The notes: a model not told the origin generated them from the sequence alone. 23,923 bases of DNA from Bacteroidales bacterium (GCA_020353115.1 CP070687.1:2096711-2120633), one strand, 5' to 3'; positions 1 to 8,994 are shown, counted from the first letter of the stretch. Program-made: numbers and translations.

Positions 1-75
1 TACGGGTATCACGAGTTGCCCTTAAATATTGTTTTTTCGGCCAGGAGGTTTAAATTTTGACCGTTTCAGGGCAGT

Positions 76-1344
76 TTAAAAATCTTTGTAAATTATCTGG
101 TTTCTGTCGGGGCCTACCGAAATCATGGTAACCGGTTTTTTTACTTCGCTTTCAATGAATCCGATGTATTCTTTCAACGGTTCGGGGAATGATTTGAAAT
201 CCCTGAGTTTTGAGATATCTTCCTCCCATCCCGGAAGCTTTTCAAATACCGGTTCTGACATGGTGCCGATATCGAAGGGGATACGATCAGCAATTTTGTG
301 ATCGATCCTGTATCCGGTACATATTTTGATTTCAGGAAAGCCTGAAAGAACATCGATCTTTGTCATTAGAAGCTGATCAACGCCATTAAGCATAATGGAA
401 TATTTCAAAGCCGGGAGATCCAGCCATCCACATCTTCTGGGTCTTCCTGTAGTGGCTCCGAATTCGGCACCTTTTTCCCGCATTTTTTCACCGGTTTCGT
501 CGAGCAGTTCCGTAGGAAAGGGACCACCTCCCACACGTGTGCAATACGCCTTGAATACACCAAGAACATTACCGATCCGGGAAGGTGATATTCCCAATCC
601 TGAACAGGCACCGGAGCAAACGGTATTGGATGATGTTACAAACGGGTAAGATCCAAAGTCAATATCCAGCAATGTTCCCTGTGCGCCTTCAGCCAGGAAA
701 CGCTTCTCTTCCCGGAGAAGATCATTAACAAAATATTCACTATCTACAATTTGAAATGAAGAAATACGTTCGATTCCTTCAAACCAGGCCTTTTCGTGTT
801 CTTTCAGATCGTAAGTATAATCATACATTTTCAGGAGTTCCCGGTGTTTTTCGACAAGAAAATTGTATTTTTCCATGAAATTCCCGGATTGGATATCACC
901 GACTCTCAAACCGTTCCGTCCGGTCTTATCCATATAAGCCGGACCAATCCCTTTTAATGTAGATCCGATTTTTGTTTTTCCCTTGGATGCTTCTGATGCG
1001 GCATCCAGGATCCTGTGTGATGGCAGGATCAGATGTGCCTTTTTCGAAATGTATAACTGGTCTTCCAGTGTAACTCCCATCCCGGTAATTATATCAACTT
1101 CTTCTTTGAATACGGACGGATCCAGGACAACACCATTTCCAATAATATTGATCTTGTTTTTATGAAAAATACCGGAAGGGATGGAATGCAGAATATGCTT
1201 TATCCGGTTAAACTCCAGGGAATGTCCTGCATTCGGCCCACCCTGAAACCGGGCAATTACATCGTATTTCGGGGTCAGAACATCAACAATTTTTCCTTTT
1301 CCTTCATCTCCCCACTGAAGACCCAGTAATACATCAACTTTCAT
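76..1344 (-). CDS. purA: Adenylosuccinate synthetase
   Basis: Catalyses the GTP-dependent condensation of IMP with aspartate to adenylosuccinate, the first committed step from IMP to AMP, in the cytosol. The 422-residue length is normal for the family. The N-terminal GLQWGDEGKGKIVD block (residues 8-21) carries the catalytic Asp13, and GGPNAGH ends in His41; both match the numbering of the well-studied E. coli enzyme. TKIDVLSGF near residue 330 fits the guanine-recognition segment. The ATG at 1344 places these motifs in register. It is the last gene of a same-strand rel-fur-purA run, 141 nt after fur. A box TAACTTTT (1357-1350) 5 nt before the ATG differs from the Bacteroidetes TAnnTTTG box only in its last base, so a private promoter is possible but weakly supported. 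No strong terminator is visible in positions 1-75. Confidence 0.98.
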   Translation of the reverse strand: MKVDVLLGLQWGDEGKGKIVDVLTPKYDVIARFQGGPNAGHSLEFNRIKHILHSIPSGIFHKNKINIIGNGVVLDPSVFKEEVDIITGMGVTLEDQLYISKKAHLILPSHRILDAASEASKGKTKIGSTLKGIGPAYMDKTGRNGLRVGDIQSGNFMEKYNFLVEKHRELLKMYDYTYDLKEHEKAWFEGIERISSFQIVDSEYFVNDLLREEKRFLAEGAQGTLLDIDFGSYPFVTSSNTVCSGACSGLGISPSRIGNVLGVFKAYCTRVGGGPFPTELLDETGEKMREKGAEFGATTGRPRRCGWLDLPALKYSIMLNGVDQLLMTKIDVLSGFPEIKICTGYRIDHKIADRIPFDIGTMSEPVFEKLPGWEEDISKLRDFKSFPEPLKEYIGFIESEVKKPVTMISVGPDRNQIIYKDF

Positions 1345-1485
1345 GGACTAAAAGTTAGGATAAGATTTTATTTTGACCCCGCAAGGTACAAAATATTTCT
1401 TTCAACAGGCTTGCATGTAAGGTATGTATAAAAAATCCATCCGCGATAAAAGGTATTTTCAGGGGGAGTATCCTGGAAGGGATTA

Positions 1486-1938
1486 TTACTTGCTTTTCTT
1501 CTGTTTTCCCTCAACTCCGTAAATATATAGTGAATGATATAAGGGCTGGAAATCGTTAAGATCACATGCGGTTTTTATTATCTCGAGAATCCTCGGATCA
1601 CAAAACTCAATTACCTTTCCCGTTTCCGTATCGATCAGATGATCATGCTGGCTGCACTGGTATGCACGTTCAAATTGTGCAATATTCTTTCCAAACTGGT
1701 GCTTGATCACCAGGTTGCAATCAAGAAGAAGCTCTATGGTATTGTAAAGTGTAGCACGGCTTACCCTGTAATTCTTATTCTTCATGAATATATACAACGA
1801 TTCGATATCAAAATGCCCGCTACGTGAATAAATCTCTTCAAGAATGGCATATCTTTCCGGTGTTTTCCGATGTCCTTTCTTCTCTAAATATTCTGTAAAT
1901 ATTTGTTTTACAGTTTGCTTTGTATCTTCGCTAATCAT
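1486..1938 (-). CDS. Fur-family transcriptional regulator lacking the CxxC zinc site
   Basis: A 150-residue metal- or peroxide-responsive DNA-binding repressor. The winged helix occupies roughly residues 10-85, with HFD at 42-44 and the recognition helix RVSRATLYNTIELL at 58-71. The dimerisation and metal domain has HDH at 98-100 and GKVIEFCD at 107-114. In classical Fur the HDH is followed by CxxC, which binds a structural zinc; here those positions are Asp103 and Thr106, so that site is absent. Whether it senses iron (Fur), peroxide (PerR) or zinc (Zur) cannot be decided from sequence. It lies between rel and purA on the same strand. The 334-bp gap upstream is AT-rich near its start codon, suggesting a promoter of its own. 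Confidence 0.93.
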   Translation of the reverse strand: MISEDTKQTVKQIFTEYLEKKGHRKTPERYAILEEIYSRSGHFDIESLYIFMKNKNYRVSRATLYNTIELLLDCNLVIKHQFGKNIAQFERAYQCSQHDHLIDTETGKVIEFCDPRILEIIKTACDLNDFQPLYHSLYIYGVEGKQKKSK

Positions 1939-2272
1939 AACCAGTCTAATTTAAAATAGCGGATTAAAAATATAGATTTTTTTTTAATTATTAACCTTAT
2001 TTAGAATAAATTTAAAAAAACTCCCTAATACGGATTCAGATGTTTCCGACTGAGAGATAGGGGATACGGTTTATAATGTTGTCTGTTTTACGGGGCCTGA
2101 ATAGTTTTTTAATCCCTGGTTACATTACCGGTGGGATTTCTTCAGCAGGTCTCCTGCGATCTGTCTCTTTAAATCTGCGGTAAAAATGCCTGTAGCGTAT
2201 GATTAACCGGTTCAGGGAGCAATTTATTTACAGTCTTTCAATAGGTTTATAATTTTAAAGATTAACAGGATC
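1939..2272. other. Non-coding gap between rel and fur
   Basis: This 334-bp stretch holds no convincing gene. The part next to fur (about 1950-2030) is very AT-rich and is the likely fur promoter region, though no exact TAnnTTTG box is present; TATATTTT, read on the minus strand, is the nearest. A perfect short hairpin GCAGG-tct-CCTGC lies at 2145-2157. Immediately after the rel stop, the minus strand reads AAGAT-N7-ATCTT followed by a short, broken T-run, which is too weak to call a terminator. Confidence 0.5.
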
Positions 2273-4519
2273 TTACTCTTCCGGGGCCTCGATACGTTTT
2301 ACCGAATCGACCCCTTTTATTTTAATCAGGTTCATGATCAGGTTATTCAAATCTTTAGTACTATGAACATAGAGATCAAGTGTGCCATCGAAAATACCAT
2401 CATGAACCTCGATATTAACGGTTCGCATATTTACATTAAGTTCCTTGGAAATTACGTTGGTGATCTCGTTTATCATTCCTATTCTGTCGATTCCCATAAT
2501 CCTGATGTTTGCCAGAAAGGAAAGGATTTTATGTGTTGTCCATTTTGTTGAAACAATCCTGTCACCCTCTCTTGACATAAGCTTAATTGCTTTCGGGCAT
2601 TTTGACCGGTGTATGATAAGGTCGCCAATTTCAGATCTGTATCCGATAACATCGTCTCCGGGAATCGGGTTGCAACATTTGGCCATCTTATAGGATGTAC
2701 TTGTTTCATCAATATTTTCACGGAGAATAAATGGGGTTTTATAGTCGAATTTTTCTGATTTTTCAGGCCGGTTCGTTCTGTTTTCATCCTCCTTTTTGTC
2801 CGAGCTTTTCCCGAACTGCAGTTCCCAGTAACGGATCCACTTATTCTTTGATTTTTTCCGAAGGACTTTTTTCAGATCATCCAGGGTGACAAGGCCGGTT
2901 CCGATCTTGCTGTATAATTCATCTTTTGTGATCACATCGTATGCGGGTAGAAGTTTTTTAAATATCCTTGAACTTGGGATTAGGTTAAACTCTTTCAATT
3001 TCCGTTCAAGGATTTTTTTCCCTTTCTGGATCCTGTTCTTGGTATCGGCTTTGAGTGAATCTTTAATACTTGATTTGGCTTTGGCAGTAATGGCATAGTC
3101 TAACCATTCTCTCTGGGGTGTTTGTTTGTCGGATGTAAGGATTTCCACCTGGTCGCCGCTATTCAACACATGACTTAAAGCGACGAGCTTGTAATTGACT
3201 TTTGCTCCAATTGCCTTGTTGCCGATTTCCGTATGAATTTCGTAAGCAAAGTCCAGTGCTGTTGAATCTTTGGGGAGGGTTTTGATATGACCTTTCGGAG
3301 TGAATACCATAATCTCTGATGCAAAAAGGTTCATTTTGAATTCATCCAGAAACTCCAGTGCATTCGATTCGGGGTTTTCAAGCATTTCCCGGATCTTTCG
3401 TATCCACTTATCCAGTTCTCCCTCCTCTGATCCGGTTTCTTTATAGATCCAGTGGGCGGCATAACCTCGTTCGGCAATTTCCTCCATGCGTTTTGAACGG
3501 ATTTGAACTTCCACCCATTTACCGTCAGGACCCATAACCGTTGTATGCAGTGCCTCATATCCGTTGGCTTTTGGAGTACTAACCCAATCCCTGATTCGGT
3601 CCGGTTTTGGCATATAAATGTCGGTGATATTGGAATAAATATTCCAGCACTGGGTTTTTTCGGGTGTTCCTTTCTGGGGTTCGAAGATTATTCTGATTGC
3701 CATCAGGTCGTATACCTCTTCAAAAGGGACTCCTTTTCTTTGCATTTTACTCCATATGGAGGCGATTGATTTTGGCCGGCCATTTATTTCAAATTTATGA
3801 CCGCTGTTTTCTAGCTTTTCGATGATTGGAAAAGAGAACCGGTTGATCTGTGTAACCCTCCTCTTTTCATTATCCCTGATTTTATTCTGGATTTCTTCAT
3901 AGATCTTTGGATGGTGATATTTGAGGCTCAGGTCTTCCAATTCGGTTTTGATGGCATAGAGACCCAGCCGGTGCGCCAACGGAGCGTAAAGGTATACGGT
4001 CTCACCTGCAACCTTCATTTGCTTATTGTGGGGCATGGAATCAAGAGTACGCATATTATGCAACCTGTCAGCCAGCTTAATTAAGATAACCCTGACATCA
4101 TCCGACAGGGTTAGCAGCATCTTACGGAAATTTTCAGCCTGGAGAGATAATTTATTATCAAAAACTCCGGAAATCTTTGTAAGTCCGTCTATAATCGCAG
4201 CGATCTTCTTTCCAAATTGGTTTTCAATATCTTCCAGTGTGTAATCCGTATCTTCGACAACGTCATGCATTAATGCACATGCAATGGATTTTGCACCAAG
4301 CCCTATTTCATATGTAACAATTTTTGCAACCTCAATTGGATGAAGAATATAAGGTTCACCCGATTTCCGTTTCATGTTCTTGTGGGCTTCCTTGGCCAGG
4401 TTAAAAGCCTTTCTTACAAGATCCTGGTCGACCTTCGTTTTGCAGCGTTGGCAGTGCTCAAGAAGATCCCTGAACTTTTCATCTATTAACTCTTTCTCTT
4501 CCTTGGTAAGTATTGACAT
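2273..4519 (-). CDS. rel: Bifunctional (p)ppGpp synthetase/hydrolase (RelA/SpoT family)
   Basis: Makes and degrades the stringent-response alarmone (p)ppGpp. At 748 residues it has full long-RSH architecture. The N-terminal HD hydrolase domain shows His60, the HDVVEDT motif at 85-91 and Asp151 in KLADRLHNMRTL, so hydrolysis should be intact. The synthetase domain shows GRPKSIASIWSKM at 247-259, YDLMAIRI at 270-277 and NGYEALHT at 319-326. A TGS domain follows at about 400-465, then a cysteine-rich region with KCCNPIPGD at 614-622 and HRSKC at 637-641, and a C-terminal ACT domain at about 670-745. Because both catalytic halves look complete, a dual-function Rel is more likely than a synthetase-only RelA. 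It is first of the rel-fur-purA run and has an exact promoter box 38 nt upstream. Confidence 0.97.
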   Translation of the reverse strand: MSILTKEEKELIDEKFRDLLEHCQRCKTKVDQDLVRKAFNLAKEAHKNMKRKSGEPYILHPIEVAKIVTYEIGLGAKSIACALMHDVVEDTDYTLEDIENQFGKKIAAIIDGLTKISGVFDNKLSLQAENFRKMLLTLSDDVRVILIKLADRLHNMRTLDSMPHNKQMKVAGETVYLYAPLAHRLGLYAIKTELEDLSLKYHHPKIYEEIQNKIRDNEKRRVTQINRFSFPIIEKLENSGHKFEINGRPKSIASIWSKMQRKGVPFEEVYDLMAIRIIFEPQKGTPEKTQCWNIYSNITDIYMPKPDRIRDWVSTPKANGYEALHTTVMGPDGKWVEVQIRSKRMEEIAERGYAAHWIYKETGSEEGELDKWIRKIREMLENPESNALEFLDEFKMNLFASEIMVFTPKGHIKTLPKDSTALDFAYEIHTEIGNKAIGAKVNYKLVALSHVLNSGDQVEILTSDKQTPQREWLDYAITAKAKSSIKDSLKADTKNRIQKGKKILERKLKEFNLIPSSRIFKKLLPAYDVITKDELYSKIGTGLVTLDDLKKVLRKKSKNKWIRYWELQFGKSSDKKEDENRTNRPEKSEKFDYKTPFILRENIDETSTSYKMAKCCNPIPGDDVIGYRSEIGDLIIHRSKCPKAIKLMSREGDRIVSTKWTTHKILSFLANIRIMGIDRIGMINEITNVISKELNVNMRTVNIEVHDGIFDGTLDLYVHSTKDLNNLIMNLIKIKGVDSVKRIEAPEE

Positions 4520-4557
4520 CTAAGTGCTGAAATTGTAGATAAAAACGATACAAACCA

Positions 4558-4565
4558 CAAATTTA
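4558..4565 (-). promoter_or_regulatory. Bacteroidetes -7 box upstream of rel
   Basis: Read on the minus strand this is TAAATTTG, an exact match to the Bacteroidetes primary-sigma box TAnnTTTG, 38 nt before the rel ATG. No well-spaced -33 TTTG is present (CAA on the plus strand at 4581-4583 gives a short 15-nt spacer), so the call rests on the -7 box and its position. Confidence 0.5.
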
Positions 4566-4677
4566 ATCAATTTTGAATTGCAATCGGTTCAAAAATCACG
4601 TGTTCTCTGAAAATAGGGATTCAGCAAAAATTATACCCTGATATGCCTTGCGGAGTTTATTCAGGCAAATAATTGAT

Positions 4678-6183
4678 CTACTTTGGAAATACCAGGGAAA
4701 CATGTCCGTTTTTTTCAATTATTTCACCTTCATCAGCAATGATTCTGATGTAATAAATATAAATACCTTCCGGAGCCAATCTGCCACCACCGATGGTCCC
4801 ATCCCATCCCGTACCGGGATCTTTGGTCTCGAATAGGTTATTTCCCCAACGGTTGCGGATAATCAGCGTAAAATCTTCAGGGGTGAACGTTAAAACAGGC
4901 CGGAATACATCGTTTTTTCCATCTCCATTAGGTGTAAAGGCATTTGGAATAAATACCTTTGCCGGCACCTGACAACAGGATCTATTTGATAACGCAATAC
5001 CTCTGACACCCAGTGGATTAGAAAAGCCCTCATCGGCCTCGATGAAATAACAAAACTTTCCTCCGGGTGCAGTATACTGAAGTGCGGTTATATCATCTGA
5101 AAAAATCGTATCCGTTCCCGGGAGAGAGACTATCCGTTGCGGTGGAGCATCCCCGGTTAACCGGTATATATTGTAAGTATCAACACCTCCGTCCCAGGAA
5201 TAATAAGAGGTCCACGTGAGATAATTGATTGTTTCCATGTTTTGGGTACTTAAAACCATATTGCTTGCGATGTTGGATTTGATAACCGCAGTGTCACAGG
5301 CGTTAACTGCCGCAAGCTGGTAATAGTATCTCTGAGTCAGATCACCGATAATATCCGAATACTCAATTTTCCAGGAAACCGGATTTTCAAAGCTGGTAAT
5401 TGATTCACTGATGGCAGATGGAGAATCACCCCTGAATAAAATATAACGGTGAATCTCCGTTTCGGGGTCGATAGTGAAAGAAAGGTGGATTTTATTCTCC
5501 TCCTCAACCGTTGCATAATCTGCATTTATATAGGAGGGAGGCCTGGGCATTTGAGTAAAGGTACAGATCCTGTTTGAAGTAGATGAAAATCCATCAACAT
5601 GATTCGCGCGGATATAATAACAATACTCTGCATAAGCCTCAATATCCGTGTGAAGGTAATCTGTCTGGTCCGGATCCGGAATTTGAAGTGTCGTGTCAGG
5701 ATCACCGTTTATACTTGATATAATCTCATAGCTCTCAAGGTCAGCATCCCATCCGGAGTATGGTGTCCAATCCAGGCTGATCTGTGTCAGGCAGGTATCG
5801 AATTCAGCGGAAACAAACATGGTAGTATGCGGATCGGTTAGCGGACTTACATTCCTTGCAGAATCGAAAGCGGCAATCACGTATGATTCGGAGTAATAAT
5901 CTGCATTGGAGGAATAATTAATATATGAAGTGGCCGACGGATCCCATATCGTGTCAATAGCGATCCAACTGGCACTCTTATCGATATAGATAATATATGC
6001 TGCAACATCCTCGGATGGACTCTGATTCCATTCGATATATACATCCCCGGTGAAAGGTTCAACACTGATGTATAGCAGATCAGGGCTTTCCGGCACTACC
6101 GTATCCTGTGACCACGCTCTAAGGGGAAGTATGAGAATAATTAATATGATGCACCTGTTTATGCATGTGAATTTTGCTGACAT
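4678..6183 (-). CDS. Secreted Fn3-like repeat protein with T9SS type B sorting domain
   Basis: A 501-residue exported protein. Residues 1-26 form a Sec signal peptide: a basic start, then a hydrophobic run of Ile and Leu, and a likely cleavage after AWSQ. About four fibronectin III-like modules follow (roughly 31-125, 130-212, 215-308, 312-402), each with a Trp-containing strand and a YxIY/YILF-like strand. Residues 404-501 are a gliding-motility-type C-terminal domain, with IPNAFTPNGDGKNDVF, NRWGNNLFE, GWDGT and PEGIYIYYI. That domain targets cargo to the type IX secretion system and, in the type B class, to cell-surface attachment. The frame is open upstream to a TTG at 6237, but that start would overlap the M16 gene and put 18 polar residues before the signal peptide, so ATG 6183 is chosen. 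The substrate or binding partner is unknown; a surface adhesin or matrix role is inference. Confidence 0.9.
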   Translation of the reverse strand: MSAKFTCINRCIILIILILPLRAWSQDTVVPESPDLLYISVEPFTGDVYIEWNQSPSEDVAAYIIYIDKSASWIAIDTIWDPSATSYINYSSNADYYSESYVIAAFDSARNVSPLTDPHTTMFVSAEFDTCLTQISLDWTPYSGWDADLESYEIISSINGDPDTTLQIPDPDQTDYLHTDIEAYAEYCYYIRANHVDGFSSTSNRICTFTQMPRPPSYINADYATVEEENKIHLSFTIDPETEIHRYILFRGDSPSAISESITSFENPVSWKIEYSDIIGDLTQRYYYQLAAVNACDTAVIKSNIASNMVLSTQNMETINYLTWTSYYSWDGGVDTYNIYRLTGDAPPQRIVSLPGTDTIFSDDITALQYTAPGGKFCYFIEADEGFSNPLGVRGIALSNRSCCQVPAKVFIPNAFTPNGDGKNDVFRPVLTFTPEDFTLIIRNRWGNNLFETKDPGTGWDGTIGGGRLAPEGIYIYYIRIIADEGEIIEKNGHVSLVFPK

Positions 6184-6220
6184 ATCCAACTTTTCATTAT
6201 AAAACTTAAATCTTCCCGGT

Positions 6221-7507
6221 TTAGTATTTTCCGGCAACGATCTCGGTCATGGATTCCGGTCCCAGGTATCGGTTTGCCAGGTCACGAAGATCTTTTGCAG
6301 ATATATTTCTTATCGTACGTATGGCATTGTCATAATGGCTGTAATCCAATCCATATTCAAGGATTGCCCTGAAGCTTTCAGCCAGAGCAAAAGGCCCGTC
6401 AAACATTCGGATTACCTGCCCGAGAAGGTAGTTCCTAACCATGGATAATTCCTCTTCGGGTATAATTTGCTCCCGCAGGATTTTAATTTCCTTGTAGATC
6501 TCCTTTACCGCAGACCTGCATACATTAGTTCCCACTTCGGATGCGATTGTGAAGAATCCTGCATGATGCAAGGATATGAAAGCCGAACCAATACCATATG
6601 TGTAGCCTTTTTCTTCACGTATGTTCCTCATGAGCCTGGATCCGAAATAGCCACCAAGAACGGTATTTAATACCTGCACCCCATGGTAATCGGGATGGTG
6701 TTTGTTAAAGAGTTTTTTCCCGATTCGTATGGCTGACTGAACGACATTTTCTTTTTCCAGAAAGATATTTGATGGATCTGCCGGAACAACAGGTATAGGT
6801 TCCGGTACACGGGTTTCGATAGTTTCCAAATCCCAATCGCCGAAATGCTTTTCAAAAACCGTTTCAATCCCCTTTGGTATCTTTCCTGTAACTATGATTT
6901 TGATGCTATCAGACAGGTAACACTTACAGTGAAATTCGGAAAGCTGTTTTGCAGTTACCGTCGTGAAATCCTCCAGCAGGATTTCTCTACCATATGGATG
7001 TAGCTGGCCAAAAATTGATCTCAGAAATCCTGTCCGGGCCAGATACCTTACTTTTTCCCGTTCTTCAACGAATTGTTGTTTCTTTTTTTGGATATACGTC
7101 GCAAATTCCCGTTCGGGGAAGGTCGAATTTTGAATAATATCGGCTACTATCACAAGGGTTTCTTCAAGGTATTTCGAAAGAGTAAAAAGGACAACGCCTG
7201 CTGTATCTTTATTGGCATTAAGGTGCAGGTAGGATCCGTAATAGTCAAATGATTCGGCAATCATTTCTGCCGTTCTGGTTTTTGTCCCTTCGTTAAGCAT
7301 GTCATTGGTGGATGAGGCAATGAGCGGACCAGGCTCAACCCAGCTGCCTGCACTGAGGAGTAATTCTATCCTTAAAATATCCTGGTTGCCGGCATTAATA
7401 AGATAGACAGGAATACCGTTGGATAGTGTTACTTTCTTATCGCGGATATAATCAATCCTTTCTGATAAATGAAGGGGTGGTATTTTTTTCCTGTCAACAG
7501 GATCCAT
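6221..7507 (-). CDS. M16-family peptidase-like protein, non-catalytic partner subunit
   Basis: A 428-residue protein with M16 (insulinase/processing-peptidase) fold signatures. At the position of the HxxEH zinc motif the sequence reads LIASSTNDMLNEGT (62-75), with Ser65, Asn68 and Asp69 in place of His, Glu and His, so it cannot bind zinc as the catalytic members do. It keeps the substrate-side Arg/Tyr segment IREEKGYTYG in the C-terminal half. In known two-subunit M16B enzymes one chain supplies HxxEH and the other supplies Arg/Tyr. The preceding same-strand gene (7719-8960) has the intact zinc motif, so a heterodimer is the natural reading. No signal peptide is visible. A possible promoter box lies 7 nt before its ATG. 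The gene ends 38 nt before the start of the T9SS cargo gene. Confidence 0.92.
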   Translation of the reverse strand: MDPVDRKKIPPLHLSERIDYIRDKKVTLSNGIPVYLINAGNQDILRIELLLSAGSWVEPGPLIASSTNDMLNEGTKTRTAEMIAESFDYYGSYLHLNANKDTAGVVLFTLSKYLEETLVIVADIIQNSTFPEREFATYIQKKKQQFVEEREKVRYLARTGFLRSIFGQLHPYGREILLEDFTTVTAKQLSEFHCKCYLSDSIKIIVTGKIPKGIETVFEKHFGDWDLETIETRVPEPIPVVPADPSNIFLEKENVVQSAIRIGKKLFNKHHPDYHGVQVLNTVLGGYFGSRLMRNIREEKGYTYGIGSAFISLHHAGFFTIASEVGTNVCRSAVKEIYKEIKILREQIIPEEELSMVRNYLLGQVIRMFDGPFALAESFRAILEYGLDYSHYDNAIRTIRNISAKDLRDLANRYLGPESMTEIVAGKY

Positions 7508-7514
7508 AACCGTC

Positions 7515-7522
7515 CGAATATA
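7515..7522 (-). promoter_or_regulatory. Possible -7 box of the non-catalytic M16 gene
   Basis: On the minus strand this reads TATATTCG, one base from TAnnTTTG, and ends 7 nt before the ATG at 7507. That spacing equals the spacing at both CLC genes. No -33 element is evident, so the call is tentative. Confidence 0.3.
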
Positions 7523-7550
7523 TTAGACCATTCATTTTCGCGTTTCACCT

Positions 7551-7650
7551 GTTATGCCGAGAGTCCGCAAAGGCACGCTCAGGATCTGTGAAATACGTTG
7601 TATATAATCTTCGCGGTTCTTTGTGTTGTTCAGCGCATCTCGGCGTAATA
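7551..7650. repeat. Degenerate inverted-repeat element between the M16 genes
   Basis: TTATGCCGAGA at 7552-7562 is matched in inverse by TCTCGGCGTAA at 7638-7648 (10 of 11 bases). Inside are further loosely matching arms, CCGCAAAGG near 7565 and CGCGGTTCTTTGTG near 7612. The content resembles the short 'ctttgcggtt'-type intergenic repeats that I recall as common in Bacteroidetes genomes, but copy number cannot be checked here. It would be transcribed as an imperfect hairpin between the two M16 cistrons. Confidence 0.45.
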
Positions 7651-7718
7651 GCATTTTGTATTAAAAAGGCAGACCGATTGTCCGGTAGCTTTCAGTCATA
7701 CCTGCTATTAAATCCTAC

Positions 7719-8960
7719 CTATCCTGTCCTTGCCCTGTAGTACAGTGTTGAACAATTGGATGGGACCAGTAGACCGGCTGCAATCTTTCTTATTTTTCCG
7801 GGTGTTACAGCATGGTACTTCTCTATTTCGTTATTTATTTCATTTGCATCTCCCAAAAGTTCGTGAAAAGCAAGATTCATTGCCTTATTCAGGACATTTG
7901 TTTCTTCGAACACCAACCTGGATTCAACCTTGTTTTTTATTTTATCCAGTTCCCTTTTCCGGACGGGAACCGTTTTGATTTTATGCAATTCAGCCATCAG
8001 CTCCTGTTCGGCATCCTCCATTTTCACACCCTGGATGATTTTCCCGGAAAGGATAAACAAACCCGGATCAATCTCGCCGGTCAGATATGCGTCCACTTCG
8101 CTAAACAATCTTTTGGATTGTACAAGATTCTGATACAAACGTGATGACTTCCCGTTTGACAGGATATCTGAGATAACATCTACGGTATGAAAATCCGGAT
8201 CATTTCTGCCACACATATGAAATACCTTATATATCGCGTCGAAAGGGACGTTACGTTCGACCTCCTGTTTTCGCTCGCTTCGCTGTTTGGGTTCGGGCGG
8301 GAGCGTTCTTCGGGGTATATCCCTTTCCCGGATGGGAGAGAACCATCTCCTTGCCAGTTTTTCGACTTCCGGTATTTCAATATTGCCTGCTACTACAAGG
8401 ATGGCATTATTGGGGGCATATTGGCTGAAGAAAAAATTTTTTACATCATTAAGGTTTGCCTGGTCAATATGACTTATATCCCTTCCGATGGTAGGCCACT
8501 GATAGGGGTGAACCTTATAGGCAAGAGGTCTCAGAAGCAGCCAGACATCGCCATATGGCTGGTTGAGGTACCGTTGCCTGTATTCCTCTGCAACAACCTG
8601 TTTCTGAACATTGAGTTTTTGTTCGGAAAAGTCCAGTCCAAGCATCCGGTCCGATTCGAGCCAGAATCCTATTTCGGTATTTTCACGGGGCAGTGTGAGG
8701 TAGTAGTTGGTGATATCGTTGTTGGTAAATGCATTGTTTTCACCACCGGCTTTCTGGAGAGGGCCGTCATAATCCGGGATATTCACAGATCCTTCAAACA
8801 TCAGATGTTCAAACAAATGAGCGAAACCCGTTTTATCGGGATGCTCATCCCGGGCTCCGACATTGTAAAGGATATTAAGAGCTGCCAGGGGGGTGGATTT
8901 ATCCGTATGAACAATAACTTTCAGACCATTGCCAAGGATTATTTTTTCAAAATTTATCAT
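7719..8960 (-). CDS. M16-family zinc metallopeptidase, catalytic subunit
   Basis: A 413-residue M16 peptidase. The inverted zinc motif is HLFEH at 48-52 within GFAHLFEHLMFEGS, and the third ligand is expected at Glu125/Glu126 in VVAEEYRQR, within the normal spacing. The second half contains the RLYQNLVQSKRLFSEV block typical of the family. There is no signal peptide, so cytoplasmic or periplasm-independent action is possible; the substrate is unknown. It starts 34 nt after the FMN-dependent oxygenase gene and precedes the zinc-less M16 paralogue by 211 bp, which suggests that the two products pair. It could instead work as a homodimer. Confidence 0.95.
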   Translation of the reverse strand: MINFEKIILGNGLKVIVHTDKSTPLAALNILYNVGARDEHPDKTGFAHLFEHLMFEGSVNIPDYDGPLQKAGGENNAFTNNDITNYYLTLPRENTEIGFWLESDRMLGLDFSEQKLNVQKQVVAEEYRQRYLNQPYGDVWLLLRPLAYKVHPYQWPTIGRDISHIDQANLNDVKNFFFSQYAPNNAILVVAGNIEIPEVEKLARRWFSPIRERDIPRRTLPPEPKQRSERKQEVERNVPFDAIYKVFHMCGRNDPDFHTVDVISDILSNGKSSRLYQNLVQSKRLFSEVDAYLTGEIDPGLFILSGKIIQGVKMEDAEQELMAELHKIKTVPVRKRELDKIKNKVESRLVFEETNVLNKAMNLAFHELLGDANEINNEIEKYHAVTPGKIRKIAAGLLVPSNCSTLYYRARTG

Positions 8961-8994
8961 GGCTCATGAAAGGATTTTATACCACCGGTACAGG

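Noticed and set aside
6184..6237. N-terminal extension of the T9SS cargo gene back to TTG 6237
   Set aside because: It would overlap the M16 stop codon and put 18 polar residues in front of a clean signal peptide that starts at ATG 6183.
8187..8969. 260-codon plus-strand open frame opposite the catalytic M16 gene
   Set aside because: It is wholly antisense to a gene with an intact HxxEH motif, and its translation shows no family motif or normal composition.
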